Shown: positions 8,518 to 17,243, counted from the stretch's first letter. The stretch: DNA of 64,000 nt from Candidatus Nitrotoga sp. M5 (GCF_927904885.1 NZ_CAKMNW010000023.1:62001-126000), one strand, 5' to 3'. Numbers and translations are program-made. The notes: generated by a model from the letters alone, not told the origin.

Positions 8518-9183
8518 ATGAAACTCGCCTGCCCAGCTTTCGAGCAAGAGTTCGCCCAATATCGTGAGCACTTGAGAAAGGAAATTCATTGTTTCCGAGA
8601 CAGCGTTTCGGTTCTTCGACAGATCTCCGATCACAAATATGATCACTTACACGAGATCAATCTTGCACCAGGTTTCTTTCATGTAACGGAAGAGGCTCTT
8701 TTTAACATTGTCATCTTGTGGGCACATAAGCTCTTTGACGAAAAAGGCGAAAGGGGCCTCTTTCATTTTTTAACGTTTATCGAATACAACAGAGAGTGGC
8801 TTTCAGTTAAGGAACTACAACGCCGAAGGTCATACTCTGACGATTATTGGATGCTCAAAGATCGCAAACCAATCACTTTGGATTCAATAAATTCCGATCG
8901 CGAAAAAATTAGATCACTCGTTGTCTTGCCAAGCATTAAGCTTCGCCGAGACAAGTTTCATGGCCACTTTGATAGGCAATATTTCGACGATAGGTCGCGT
9001 TTACAAAGTGAGGCTGAAATCACTTGGGGTGATATTGAGGCCGCAGGGGATGTGATGGGCTCAGTACTCAATGACTACTCTTCCGATTTCGATGGTTCGT
9101 TCTTTTCGTGGAGTGCACCGGACGACCTTGGGAGATTACTCAACACCGCTCAGCGTGGTGCTACAAATGCAAATACGGGCTAA
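8518..9183 (+). CDS. HEPN/AbiU2-like cassette protein
   Basis: 221 aa, all-helical. It resembles AbiU2-type HEPN proteins: a histidine-rich helix HKYDHLHEINL, a central WAHKLFDEKGERG, and the segment RRDKFHGHFDR near residues 143-153, which fits the HEPN ribonuclease motif (Arg, 4-6 residues, His). It starts 3 bases after GTTAGCC and its stop sits in the complementary GGCTAAC, so it is a complete cassette (8509 to 9235). AbiU2-type proteins are linked to abortive infection in Lactococcus, but many HEPN cassettes have no known role. Confidence 0.72.
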   Translation: MKLACPAFEQEFAQYREHLRKEIHCFRDSVSVLRQISDHKYDHLHEINLAPGFFHVTEEALFNIVILWAHKLFDEKGERGLFHFLTFIEYNREWLSVKELQRRRSYSDDYWMLKDRKPITLDSINSDREKIRSLVVLPSIKLRRDKFHGHFDRQYFDDRSRLQSEAEITWGDIEAAGDVMGSVLNDYSSDFDGSFFSWSAPDDLGRLLNTAQRGATNANTG

Positions 9184-9241
9184 CTGATTAAGGTTAGATT
9201 GTGATCGCGAAGCGAGCCGCAATCTGAACCGTTTGTTGGAC
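9178..9241 (+). other. attC site 3
   Basis: 64-bp site: GGCTAAC (9178-9184), right core GTTGGAC (9235-9241). The inner arms form a clear hairpin: GGTTAGATTGTGATCGC pairs with GCGAGCCGCAATCTGAACC around the loop. The cassette that should follow is destroyed. Confidence 0.8.
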
Positions 9242-9741
9242 AAGCCCGGCGAGGCTGCTGTGAATCTGCTTGTTATGGAAATATCTCTCTGATCGTAGCG
9301 GCGCCGTCGGGTTCTGTTCCGCGTGAAACTCCAACTTCCACCGCAAATAGTTACCATTCCAGCAACCTCTTCTGCTCAACCTGCCATTCTTGATGGAATA
9401 AAGGGGTCGAATAAAGTGGTCAAAGCCGAATGCCACTAAATTATGGGGCTTCAGCATAGCTAAAACAATAAGTTAAGTCAGCATTGACGCGGATTTAACA
9501 ATAGTCAAATCATGCTAAAAAGGCTTAACTTAGTGGCATTCGGGTCAAAGTCATTTAAATAATGTTTGGTTGCTATCCTTCTCGTCATTTTGGAGTAGAC
9601 AGCCCAACAACTCACTCACGCTTGGCTAGGTGGCAGGTACGAATACCCTTGTCATTTATCAGTCGCCGCGAGCCTCCGGCCTTATGTGACTTACGTTAAA
9701 TCGTTACGTTGGTAACGCATCAGTTGATTCACCTCCTGTTA
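9242..9741. other. Gene-free remnant of a cassette interrupted by repeats
   Basis: 500 bp without a credible gene. After attC site 3 the first 186 bases have no open frame with coding character on either strand. The rest holds a 114-bp MITE (9428-9541), short AAAGGGGTCGAATAAAG-type sequence also seen near 33.3 kb, and then plain spacer up to a transposase remnant. Confidence 0.6.
9428..9541. mobile_element. 114-bp MITE, family a, copy 1
   Basis: Begins GAATGCCACTAAATTA and ends TAACTTAGTGGCATTC, giving near-perfect terminal inverted repeats. A second copy of the same length, about 80% alike by eye, is at 27380-27493, and single ends occur near 11353 and 26626. It has no coding capacity. The ends may belong to an IS4-type parent, since an IS4-type transposase remnant is present at 25.5 kb; that link is a guess. 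Confidence 0.75.
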
Positions 9742-9995
9742 TGTTGGGCTTCATTTTATTCAGCCGAACCTACCGAGCTGGCAACGGCGGTTCCGTGAAA
9801 ACCAAATTCGTGATGAAAATGATTTTGCCCGCCATGTCGATTACATTCATTTCAACCCGGTTAAACATGGGCATGTACAACGTGCGGTTGATTGGCCTCA
9901 TTCTCTTTGCCATGTGCGTGATGGAAAATATGCGTATGACTTGGCTTTTGCGATGGAAAGTGCGGTGCTGAAGGGTATGATTGACGCTGCCTGAA
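9742..9995 (+). pseudogene. REP-associated tyrosine transposase (RAYT) C-terminal remnant
   Basis: Translating across frames gives WQRRF(R), the block NQIRDENDFARHVDYIHFNP and VKHGHVQRAVDWPHS, the C-terminal part of an IS200/RAYT-type Y1 transposase. The N-terminal half with the HUH motif is missing and frames are broken. Four other fragments in this window share the same sequence. Confidence 0.75.
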
Positions 9996-10154
9996 GAGTG
10001 CGCTAGCGCACAGAATAACTTGCCAAATTCGTCCATCGTTCAATAAGTATCGAGCCTGATTTGTTCTTTGTGAATCTTACAATTATGAATTCGCTTATTA
10101 TTTAGCACTATTGATTGCAACCGACTTTTTTAAAATTAATTTTTAAGGAGATAA

Positions 10155-10718
10155 TTGATGATGAAAGCCCAGCTAATTTTTCACAGATTATTTCTCATGA
10201 CTGTCGTAATGTTCTCATTAACTACAGCTAGTAGCCATGCCGCTGAATCCGCGGAAGACTTGAACAAAGAGGCTACTCAAGCACTTCAAAGTTTAATCAA
10301 GTCCAATCCTGTTGCAGCAGATTTTTCAAAAATGGCGAAGGCCGTATTAGTGTTCCCCAAAATTGTCAAAGCCGGACTTGTATTTGGAGGGAGCTATGGT
10401 GAAGGGGTCTTAATGAAAAATGGCTCTGTTGCAGGATATTATAATTCGGTAGGAGTATCTTGGGGTTTGCAGGCAGGTGCACAATCGTATGGTTACGTTT
10501 TGTTTCTCATGAACGATAAGGCCATAAATTATCTAGAGAAATCGAAGGGCTGGGAAGTGGGTGTAGGACCGTCTGTAGTTGTGATGAATGAAGGAGTCGC
10601 TAAGAATGTTTCCACAACAACATTAAAAGATGACGCCTATGCTTTCATATTTGACATGCAGGGACTCATGGCGAGCGTAAGCATTGAAGGTACAAAAATT
10701 CCCCATATCAAGCGTTGA
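10155..10718 (+). CDS. Exported SYLF (Ysc84/DUF500) domain protein
   Basis: 187 aa. Residues 1-29 are a Sec signal peptide ending SSHA-AES. The rest is a single SYLF domain: FPKIVKAGLVFGGSYGEG, GSVAGYYNSVGVSWGLQAGAQ, and VGVGPSVVVMNEGVAKNVST. Eukaryotic SYLF domains bind phosphoinositides, and bacterial versions are exported or lipid-associated, with unclear function. Start at ATG 10158 or 10155; AAGGAG lies 7 bases upstream. The flanks are RAYT remnants, so the gene stands alone and was probably acquired independently. Confidence 0.85.
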   Translation: MMMKAQLIFHRLFLMTVVMFSLTTASSHAAESAEDLNKEATQALQSLIKSNPVAADFSKMAKAVLVFPKIVKAGLVFGGSYGEGVLMKNGSVAGYYNSVGVSWGLQAGAQSYGYVLFLMNDKAINYLEKSKGWEVGVGPSVVVMNEGVAKNVSTTTLKDDAYAFIFDMQGLMASVSIEGTKIPHIKR

Positions 10719-10814
10719 ATTGCATTGCAAGATATTGAGAAATAACAATTTACCCCTCAGAAAAAATGGCTATGAATGGTTAAAACAGATTTGCCGAAGC
10801 CATATAGGGTGAGC

Positions 10815-10910
10815 ATGTATGTGTGGCCACGTGGATTCGACATTTCACCGCTATGTGCGTGATGGGATATGATTGACGCTGTTTGCGTGGGCACAAAGAC
10901 GTGCCCACGC
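10815..10910 (+). pseudogene. Short RAYT 3' remnant with REP hairpin
   Basis: GATTCGACATTTCACCGCTA and GTGCGTGATGG match the C-terminal codons (FHRYVRDG) of the RAYT copies at 9.8 and 21.4 kb. At 10885-10910 follows a perfect REP-type hairpin, GCGTGGGCAC and its complement GTGCCCACGC around AAAGAC. Confidence 0.65.
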
Positions 10911-10950
10911 TACTTGACTCCTCCGCCCTATTTTGCCAATGATAAAAAAC

Positions 10951-10957
10951 GTTAGGC
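10951..10957 (+). other. Cassette boundary (GTTAGGC)
   Basis: GTTAGGC directly abuts the ATG of the next gene, and that gene's stop codon lies in ACCTAAC (11327-11333), its near complement. The two boxes mark a fourth cassette of the first array. The attC arms on both sides have been replaced by RAYT/REP sequence. Confidence 0.6.
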
Positions 10958-11332
10958 ATGCACATGTTGAGAGCTTTTCTTTCTGCAACTGGAGCCTTGA
11001 TACTCGGCATCGTTGTTTACTACGTAGTCATCGGTTTTGTGTGCAATGAGTTCGTCATGTTCTTGGGCTGGTGTATCCCGCTAATTGGCGCTGCCGTGGC
11101 AGCATTCCTTGCGCCACGTAACAAGTTTAAAGTTGGCGCTACTACCTTTATTCCGGCCATCCTCGTCGTGAGTATTGGAGGTTACATTGCAGGAACGTTT
11201 GGTTTCGGAGACTTTATTGGCATCGAGAGTACTTTCTTCGCTATGTTGCTTTCTGCCCCATTCATCGCACTGGCATCAGGGTGTGGCGCTCTGCTGGGAG
11301 AATGGGTGTCGAAAGGGGGAGCAAATACCTAA
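10958..11332 (+). CDS. Small four-helix membrane protein (cassette gene)
   Basis: 124 aa, almost wholly hydrophobic, with four predicted membrane helices: residues about 5-28, 32-50, 60-82 and 92-115. Gly residues are frequent (GGYIAGTFGFGDFIGIES). No family recognised. Its position between GTTAGGC and ACCTAAC shows it is an integron cassette. Small integral membrane proteins are frequent cassette cargo, with few known functions. There is no ribosome site at the usual distance, because the recombination core abuts the ATG; translation may start at ATG 10964. Confidence 0.75.
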   Translation: MHMLRAFLSATGALILGIVVYYVVIGFVCNEFVMFLGWCIPLIGAAVAAFLAPRNKFKVGATTFIPAILVVSIGGYIAGTFGFGDFIGIESTFFAMLLSAPFIALASGCGALLGEWVSKGGANT

Positions 11333-11340
11333 CGGAACTA

Positions 11341-11575
11341 AGAGGTCAAAGCTGAATGCCACTAAGTTAAGTGGGTTTCAGCCGAACCTACCGATCTGGC
11401 AACGGCGATTCTGGGAACACCAAATTCGAGATGAAAATGATTTTGCCCGCCATGTTGACTACATTTCATTTCCACCTGGTTAAACACGGGCATGTACAAC
11501 GTGCGGTTGATTGGCCTCATTCGACATTTCACCGCTAAGCAAACTGCGTGGGCACAAAACCGTGTCCACCCTACT
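11341..11575 (+). pseudogene. RAYT remnant joined to a MITE-a end, with REP hairpin
   Basis: 11344-11380 holds one end of MITE family a (GAATGCCACTAAGTTAAG). It runs straight into RAYT C-terminal sequence (WQRRFWEHQIRDENDFARHV) with frameshifts. A REP hairpin (GCGTGGGCACAAAACCGTGTCCACCC) closes it at 11546-11573. This junction interrupts the attC of the preceding cassette. Confidence 0.65.
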
Positions 11576-11660
11576 TAATTCATAGACGCGGAGAACAGCA
11601 TTCGCCACCCGTAGGTGTGGAAGCAATCAGGTGGTCACTGCACCTCCGCCAATGTTTCGC

Positions 11661-13874
11661 CTATACCCGTCGCCGCCTCAACTCCACCATCGCCAGTAAG
11701 CCCAGCAATACCCCAGTCATTGCCCAGAATGCTGTACTCCCACTCGGGATAGCATGCGGTGTTGTGGTCGTTACTTGGCAGTTAATTTTGCCACCGTCTA
11801 TCACTGGTGATGCATTGTCAGCAGTCGCTCTTGCTGCGATATTTTCATAGTTGCCACATTGGTTATGGGACGTGGTGGTGCTAACTTTGAGCGTTTTTAC
11901 TACACCCACACCGATATCGCCAAAATTGCAGGTTAGCAGGTTGTTACCGTCAACAGAGCAGGCTCCGCTGTCGGGTTGTTCGCTTACAATCCAGGGAGTC
12001 GCCGCGGGAGCGGGAAGTTGGTCACTGAGAGTCGCATTGATCGCCGCTTGCGAGCCGGTATTTTCTACTGTGATGGTGAACTCGGCATCATCATTGGCGG
12101 TGATAGTGCCGTTGTCGGGTGTCTTAGCGATGATGAGTACAGCGTTTCCTGTGGGAGGTAAATAGACACCAAAGTCGATGGTCAGGTTGCTGTTAATGTC
12201 CTGCTCACCCAGATTGCCATACCCATCCGGGCCATCAGCCGGATTCCCACTGACAGTTTCGGACACGGGCTGGGTACTGTAAGTCAGTGCTATCACCCCA
12301 CTTTTTATTCCAGCAGTAGTTGGAGCGTCATCAAAGCCATTGTCGTTCGAGTCAGTGTCGCTATTGTCCTGGAACCCAGCCCCGAGAGCATCACTGCTTA
12401 AGTAGCCTGCCAATAACCCTGCCGGGAGAAAGTTCAGGAGGTCTACTCTAACCACATAGTCGCCCTGAGGCAGACCTTCGAACAGGTAATAACCGTTGCT
12501 TGTTACGGTTTGGTACGGCGTACCTGGATTGGCAGGATCATCAACAGGTGTGGCGCCGTCTGCCTGATAAAGGCTGAGTAAGGTCCCGTCATTCACCGGG
12601 CTCTCGCTAGCACTCTCATACAGGCCGTTATTATTGGTATCAACCCACACAAAGTTGCCAATGCTCATGGGAATATAGAAACCAAAGTCGATGCTAAGGT
12701 CGCTGTTGCTGGGCTGAATGTTGTTGCCGCCATCTCCGATTCCCGGCTCCAAACCAGTCGATTCATCGTCTCGCTCATTACTTGTCACGAGCGATACTTG
12801 AGGGCTGATGACACCATAGCTTGCACTTGCCGTACCGTTGCTGTTGCCGTCGTCGCCGGACGCTGGATAGACGGCTTCCACGCCTGTGGTATTGTCAATA
12901 TTGAAGCGGGTGGGCAGATGAAATTCTAGTGCGCCACCGCTGCCGAAATTCTCTGGCGGTAATACAACAACGTAATTCCCGGGGAATATTATTCCGCCGA
13001 GCCCATCTCCATCGTCCGTTGCCGACGCGGCGTCAGTATCCAGGAGATCGAACAGGTAGTAGCCTGAACTGGAGAAAATGTCTCGAGCGATTGGCTGCCC
13101 CACGGGTTTTCCATCGTTGCCGGCATTATAGAGAAGTACAGTGACGCCGCCGATCCCGGGGTTCCCGGGTGCTGCCGGATTGTCGTCACCGGGAGTGTCG
13201 AGAAGGCCGTTGTGGTTGGAGTCAAACCAGATCCGATTTCCGATGCTCATAGCAGGTGCATAGAGACCGAAATCGATCGTCATATCGCCATCGGGTTCGG
13301 TTGCGCCAGTTAGCTGGATAACGTTACTAACAATACCGTTATTCTGCGGCAGGTTTTCGTCAATACCGTTATCGTTATTGTCTTGTTGATTATCCAACAG
13401 GTAAGTGGCTTCAGTCGCACCGCCACTTTCACTGCTGGAAAAGGGCGAACCGAGCCCATCGACCAATACGCCGCCTGGACCAAAGTTTGATGGCGCAATA
13501 CGAACAATGTAATCACCGTCAGATAAATCATCAAAGAGATAGTATCCGGCGTCACCGCTGGTGAGATCGTTGCTGGTTGTGGTTACCAGATAAGGTGTAT
13601 CGGATGAAGGGTCAATACCTGCGCCTGTATCCAGGAAGAGCTCAACGACGACCCCATTAAGCCCAATTTCCCCACTATCAAGTAAGGCATTATTGTTGGT
13701 ATCAAACCAGACGCGGTTGCCAAGACTCGATAATGGCGCCGCCACAGCAGTAGAGCCGACGGATAATGGCGCCGCCACAGTGGCAGAGCTGGCGATAGCT
13801 AAATAAAGAATTAAGATCGCAGAAAAGGCATTTATCGGGTTCCCCGATTTCTTCGGGTGGTATCCATGTTCCAT
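11661..13874 (-). CDS. Secreted SdrD B-like/DUF11 repeat protein with C-terminal anchor
   Basis: 737 aa. Start at ATG 13874 (MEHGYHPKK), which has AAGG 7 bases upstream; the longer frame to 13928 lacks this. A signal peptide ends near residue 36. Three SdrD-B-type Ca-binding repeats follow, beginning GNRVWFDTNNNALLDSGE, GNRIWFDSNHNGLLD and GNFVWVDTNNNGLYES, each closing with a SDLSIDFGFYIP-like strand. A DUF11-type domain comes next (LIIAKTPDNGTITANDDAEF). The C-terminus is a membrane helix then RRRRV, as in PEP-CTERM/IPTL-CTERM sorting signals, but without a clear PEP or IPTL motif. Likely a surface or exopolysaccharide-matrix protein. A short in-frame duplication lies just after the signal peptide (13731-13790). 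Confidence 0.85.
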   Translation of the reverse strand: MEHGYHPKKSGNPINAFSAILILYLAIASSATVAAPLSVGSTAVAAPLSSLGNRVWFDTNNNALLDSGEIGLNGVVVELFLDTGAGIDPSSDTPYLVTTTSNDLTSGDAGYYLFDDLSDGDYIVRIAPSNFGPGGVLVDGLGSPFSSSESGGATEATYLLDNQQDNNDNGIDENLPQNNGIVSNVIQLTGATEPDGDMTIDFGLYAPAMSIGNRIWFDSNHNGLLDTPGDDNPAAPGNPGIGGVTVLLYNAGNDGKPVGQPIARDIFSSSGYYLFDLLDTDAASATDDGDGLGGIIFPGNYVVVLPPENFGSGGALEFHLPTRFNIDNTTGVEAVYPASGDDGNSNGTASASYGVISPQVSLVTSNERDDESTGLEPGIGDGGNNIQPSNSDLSIDFGFYIPMSIGNFVWVDTNNNGLYESASESPVNDGTLLSLYQADGATPVDDPANPGTPYQTVTSNGYYLFEGLPQGDYVVRVDLLNFLPAGLLAGYLSSDALGAGFQDNSDTDSNDNGFDDAPTTAGIKSGVIALTYSTQPVSETVSGNPADGPDGYGNLGEQDINSNLTIDFGVYLPPTGNAVLIIAKTPDNGTITANDDAEFTITVENTGSQAAINATLSDQLPAPAATPWIVSEQPDSGACSVDGNNLLTCNFGDIGVGVVKTLKVSTTTSHNQCGNYENIAARATADNASPVIDGGKINCQVTTTTPHAIPSGSTAFWAMTGVLLGLLAMVELRRRRV

Positions 13875-13989
13875 TGGTATCGACCTTGTTAGCGTAGGGG
13901 TATAGGAAAAATAAACCACTTTTTCCATGAGTTTTGAAGGTACGGAAAGCTGGCTCAGTTGTCAAACACGGTGAAAATCATTCGCAAAA

Positions 13990-14251
13990 TGACCAAAAAT
14001 CGTGGTGTAAACCCATGTGAATTTGTTCTTTCGTCATTGATGCATGGGTATAGTCGCCTGAGCATTTACAGGTTACTTCTAAAAACCCAATCTTCGGCAC
14101 AATACGGCGTTACTTGAAAAAAATGATCACTTGCATGTCAAATATATGCTGTGTTCAATTTCTTACTTGCGCCTTGTCTTGCCTGGCTACGGGGTAAATA
14201 AGCAGTAAGCTGCGAAGCGGCTGCTCGTAAACTTGAATTTTCAGAGGCGCC
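13990..14251. mobile_element. RAYT fragment carrying MITE family b, copy 1
   Basis: 14025-14070 matches RAYT codons up to the end of PDHL (here PEHL), at exactly the point where the RAYT at 20.8 kb is interrupted. From 14071 the sequence is the MITE: starts GGTTACTTCTAAAAACCCAAT, ends TTGAATTTTCAGAGGCGCC at 14251. This copy has an internal extra segment (around 14185-14230) that is missing from the 140-bp copy. Confidence 0.65.
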
Positions 14252-14361
14252 GTATATGGGTCATATTTATCCATTTTCAAGTACTTGAAATTGTATGTTC
14301 GTGTCTACAAATTGTGGAGTATGGCAATCCTGCCTGCATTAACCCGTTGAAAGGAGACATC

Positions 14362-14781
14362 ATGCATTATCGAGGTATTTTTCCCCGCGATCTGTTCGCG
14401 GAACTGGAGCGGTTGCAGCGTGATTATGACGGCTCCCCTAGTATTCGCGGTGCGGCTCCAGGCTATCCGGCCATGAACGTTGGCACAACACCGAAGTCGG
14501 TTGAAGTGTATGCCTTTGCGCCTGGCATGACACCGGAGGAATTTGATGTGCAAGTCGAGAATGGCGTGCTGACCATCAGTGGCGAGCGCAAAGACATAGT
14601 GCCGCCCGAGGGAGCGACCAGACATATTGGCGAACATTTCACCGGGCGTTTCCGACGTGTCGTATCGCTGCCGGACGACATCGAGCTGAATTCGACTACA
14701 GCCAGTTATCGTGATGGCGTGCTACACATCTGCGTGGCGCGCAGGGAAGCTGCCCAATCGCGCCGGATTTCGGTTCAATGA
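14362..14781 (+). CDS. Small heat-shock protein, Hsp20 family
   Basis: 139 aa alpha-crystallin-type chaperone that holds unfolding proteins. The crystallin domain spans about residues 45-135, with FAPGMTPEEFDVQVENGVL, ISGERK, and DGVLHICVARREA in place of the usual GVL core. A C-terminal I-x-V motif (RISVQ) is present. The ATG at 14362 follows AAAGGAG by 6 bases. An open frame extends upstream to 14233 but has no homologous residues. It overlaps the region before the second hsp20 by a 14-bp gap: an Hsp20 pair in one operon, probably co-assembling. Confidence 0.9.
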   Translation: MHYRGIFPRDLFAELERLQRDYDGSPSIRGAAPGYPAMNVGTTPKSVEVYAFAPGMTPEEFDVQVENGVLTISGERKDIVPPEGATRHIGEHFTGRFRRVVSLPDDIELNSTTASYRDGVLHICVARREAAQSRRISVQ

Positions 14782-14795
14782 GAAAGGAGAAAGCC

Positions 14796-15170
14796 ATGAG
14801 CGAGAAAGTTGTTAAACGTGAAAATGCGAGTGAAGAGAATGCAGCCATGCGCCCTGCAGTGCAGGTAGTCGAAGATGCAACCGGCATTACACTGTATGCC
14901 GACTTACCTGGCGTACCAAAAGAAAAGTTGTCCATCCATGTGGAAGGCGACAATCTAATTATGGAAGGCGAGCTGGAAATAAATTCCCCGCCGAACATGG
15001 AGGCGATCCACGCTGAAGTGGATCTGTCGCGTTACCGCCGTGCATTCACTCTGTCGCGGGAACTTGATGGAGACAAGGTAACGGCAGGATTCCGACATGG
15101 CGTGCTGGAATTACGCATTCCGAAGGCCGAGCATGCCCAGCCGCGCCGGATCGAAGTGCAGGCTACCTGA
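14796..15170 (+). CDS. Small heat-shock protein, Hsp20 family (second copy)
   Basis: 124 aa. Alpha-crystallin domain from about residue 25: ITLYADLPGVPKEKLSIHVE, LIMEGEL, FTLSRELDGDKVTAGFRHGVLELRIPK, and C-terminal RRIEVQ (I-x-V). It starts at ATG 14796, 6 bases after AAAGGAG. It is clearly diverged from the first copy (14362) rather than a recent duplicate. Paired Hsp20 genes of this type are common in proteobacteria. A hairpin with 8-bp GC stem (GGGGCTGG/CCAGCCCC, 15258-15294) downstream may end the transcript. Confidence 0.92.
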   Translation: MSEKVVKRENASEENAAMRPAVQVVEDATGITLYADLPGVPKEKLSIHVEGDNLIMEGELEINSPPNMEAIHAEVDLSRYRRAFTLSRELDGDKVTAGFRHGVLELRIPKAEHAQPRRIEVQAT

Positions 15171-15372
15171 ATTTCATCACCCGGCGGTGGGTTTACTCCA
15201 CTGCCGGATATCGACAAGGAGGTTTATCATGTAAATTGAAAGAATTATAGAGAATAGGGGGCTGGTGGAATACCTTGGCAGAGGGCCAGCCCCAGTTACA
15301 GTGTAAGTTCACCGATCAAAAGTCATCCGCATTTTAACGGCTTGCCCCATAGCATCAGGCTGCGTCAGCCTA

Positions 15373-16266
15373 TCAAGATTTTGTTGCGCTACTCCGCGTT
15401 TTAACGATATCGACAGGGTTCAGATACACCTCGCGCATTTTGTCGTAGAGCGGGATAGTCGTGCCGTTGAGGCGGTTCTGCATCAGCGCATCGAGATCGA
15501 CATCTGCGACCACTACCTGTTCCATGTTGGTCACGCCTTCCGCTGCAATGCCATCGCGCGAAAACGGAAAATCAGACGGCGTCATGATACAAGCTTGACC
15601 GTAATGCATCCCCAGACCTTCCACCGCTAGGTTGCCCACGGTGCTGGTCATCGCAACGTAGACCTGGTTCTCAATGGCGCGCGCATGGGCGCAGTAGCGT
15701 ACGCGCCAGTAACCCTGGCGGTCGTCAGTGGATGACGGCACGAATAGAATATCCGCGCCCGCCTCGCACACCATCCTGGACAATTCTGGGAACTCGATGT
15801 CATAGCAGATCAGGATACTGACCGCGCCATATTCAGTTTGAAAAAGGTGCAGCTTGCTCCCCGCCGAGGTATCCCATTTTTCGCGCTCCCAGCGAGTGCG
15901 GTGGATTTTGTCCTGCATGAACATCTCGCCCTGCGGTGAGAACATGAACGAGGTGTTGTAGAGCAGGCCGTCACGCAGGTTGGGGTGGCTGCCGGCGATC
16001 AGGTAAAACCCGTATTTTCTGGCCATTTCGATCATCAGATCCTGATAGCGCGGGGTGAAGTCGTGCATGCGCCGTACAGCGGCCTTGATATCGGTATCCG
16101 CATCCATGAATGACAGCAGCTGGCTGGTAAAAATCTCCGGCAGCATCACAAAGTTCGGCTTGTATTCTGCGGCTGCCTTGAGCATGAAGCGAACCTGATT
16201 TTCAAAACCGTCCCAGTCTTTGATTGAGCGGAGTAGATATTGTACGGCGGCGATGCGGACTTTCAC
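15373..16266 (-). CDS. Carbon-nitrogen hydrolase (nitrilase superfamily)
   Basis: 297 aa. The Glu-Lys-Cys catalytic triad of the nitrilase superfamily is visible: LPEIF (E44), QDKIHRT, and ICYDIEFPE with the nucleophilic Cys. The start overlaps the upstream acetyltransferase stop by 4 bases. In many bacteria these two domains occur as one fused protein (GNAT-nitrilase, the Rim1-like branch). Substrate unknown; amidase on an N-acyl metabolite is likely. Confidence 0.9.
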   Translation of the reverse strand: MKVRIAAVQYLLRSIKDWDGFENQVRFMLKAAAEYKPNFVMLPEIFTSQLLSFMDADTDIKAAVRRMHDFTPRYQDLMIEMARKYGFYLIAGSHPNLRDGLLYNTSFMFSPQGEMFMQDKIHRTRWEREKWDTSAGSKLHLFQTEYGAVSILICYDIEFPELSRMVCEAGADILFVPSSTDDRQGYWRVRYCAHARAIENQVYVAMTSTVGNLAVEGLGMHYGQACIMTPSDFPFSRDGIAAEGVTNMEQVVVADVDLDALMQNRLNGTTIPLYDKMREVYLNPVDIVKTRSSATKS

Positions 16267-16922
16267 GGGGCTTTTCCTTGCATGATGAGACTAGGCTTCT
16301 TTGCATTGTAACGCGGGTTGAGCCACACGATCAGGGCGGCATAACCATGGCTCTCCTGATCTTCCGGTATGTAGCCGACAACGATACCGCAGTATTGAAA
16401 TCCCTCGCGCAACTGGAAGCTGAGCACCGGATCCTGAAGATCGCCCCACACAACCTTCTGCGCATAGAGTTCGGCGGGCATCTGGTCTGCATAAAGATGG
16501 TAGCCCGGCAGACGACCGCAGGCCAATATTCGTTTCAGGTTAAGCCGACGGCACAGACGCCGGCGCTCGTTATACAGTGCATGCCCTATCCCCGCACCGC
16601 GCTTGTGCGGATGTACGAACACTTCGGCTGCATACAGCGTACGACCCTCGGGATTGTGGGTGTTGAAGCTGCCACGGGCGGTGATCTCTTTCCAGGTATG
16701 TTCCACCTGCCATTCATCCCACAGCACCACGAACGAACTCGACGCGCCAACCAACTCACCATTGATCTCGGCGATGAACTGCCCCTGAGGAAACACTTCC
16801 AGCTGATTCAGCAGCAGATCCTCACGCCAGGGCGGGATAGTCGGATAGACGTGCTTTTGCAACTCGATCAACGGAATTACATCTTCATGGGTGGTATTGC
16901 GAATAACGACTTTCCTGCTCAT
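16263..16922 (-). CDS. GNAT family N-acetyltransferase
   Basis: 219 aa. The acetyl-CoA binding motif is seen in AEVFVHPHKRGAGIGHALYN (R/Q-x-x-G-x-G/A), after the acceptor domain QGQFIAEINGELVGASSSFV. It lies immediately upstream of, and overlaps, a nitrilase-type hydrolase. The pair therefore corresponds to the two halves of known GNAT-nitrilase fusions, which supports a common substrate path (acetylation or deacylation of a small amide). Substrate not predictable. Confidence 0.88.
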   Translation of the reverse strand: MSRKVVIRNTTHEDVIPLIELQKHVYPTIPPWREDLLLNQLEVFPQGQFIAEINGELVGASSSFVVLWDEWQVEHTWKEITARGSFNTHNPEGRTLYAAEVFVHPHKRGAGIGHALYNERRRLCRRLNLKRILACGRLPGYHLYADQMPAELYAQKVVWGDLQDPVLSFQLREGFQYCGIVVGYIPEDQESHGYAALIVWLNPRYNAKKPSLIMQGKAP

Positions 16923-17243
16923 ACTGAATTATGATCCGTGTGATTTAACCAATGGCAAGTTTACGCTTTTTTAAATCCAATTGCCCCCAGATTCGCATCG
17001 CTTTGCGTGTGACAAAATTTGGATTTTCAGGGGTGCTCTTCACTGTTAGCGGCCCACCAAATCGCATCACATAAACTCAAACAGGAGGTCAAAATCACTT
17101 ACAGTCTTTGTCGACTTATCTAGATCTGCGTAGTACGCTATACAACAATTTCTATCTGGTCAGTTTTAGCCCAGCATTGCTGGTCAATCCGAAGCCAGCG
17201 CCAACAAAAACGAACACACTTTTACCTATATGCCAGTCAAAAT
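16923..17243. other. Spacer before the redox operon, with a MITE-like inverted repeat
   Basis: Contains facing segments TTTTTAAATCCAATTGCCCCC (20 nt of it near 16969-16990) and TTTGGATTTTCAGGGGTGCTC (17020-17040), which look like the ends of a short family-b-type element. The rest is spacer. AGGAGG at 17082-17087 is not followed by a start codon. Confidence 0.4.

Noticed and set aside
6137..11600. Integron integrase gene near the cassettes
   Set aside because: No tyrosine-recombinase-like frame is present upstream or downstream in the window; the array is treated as a CALIN.
14284..14310. CTTGAAA before hsp20 as a sigma-32 -35 box
   Set aside because: No CCCCAT-like -10 at the right distance.
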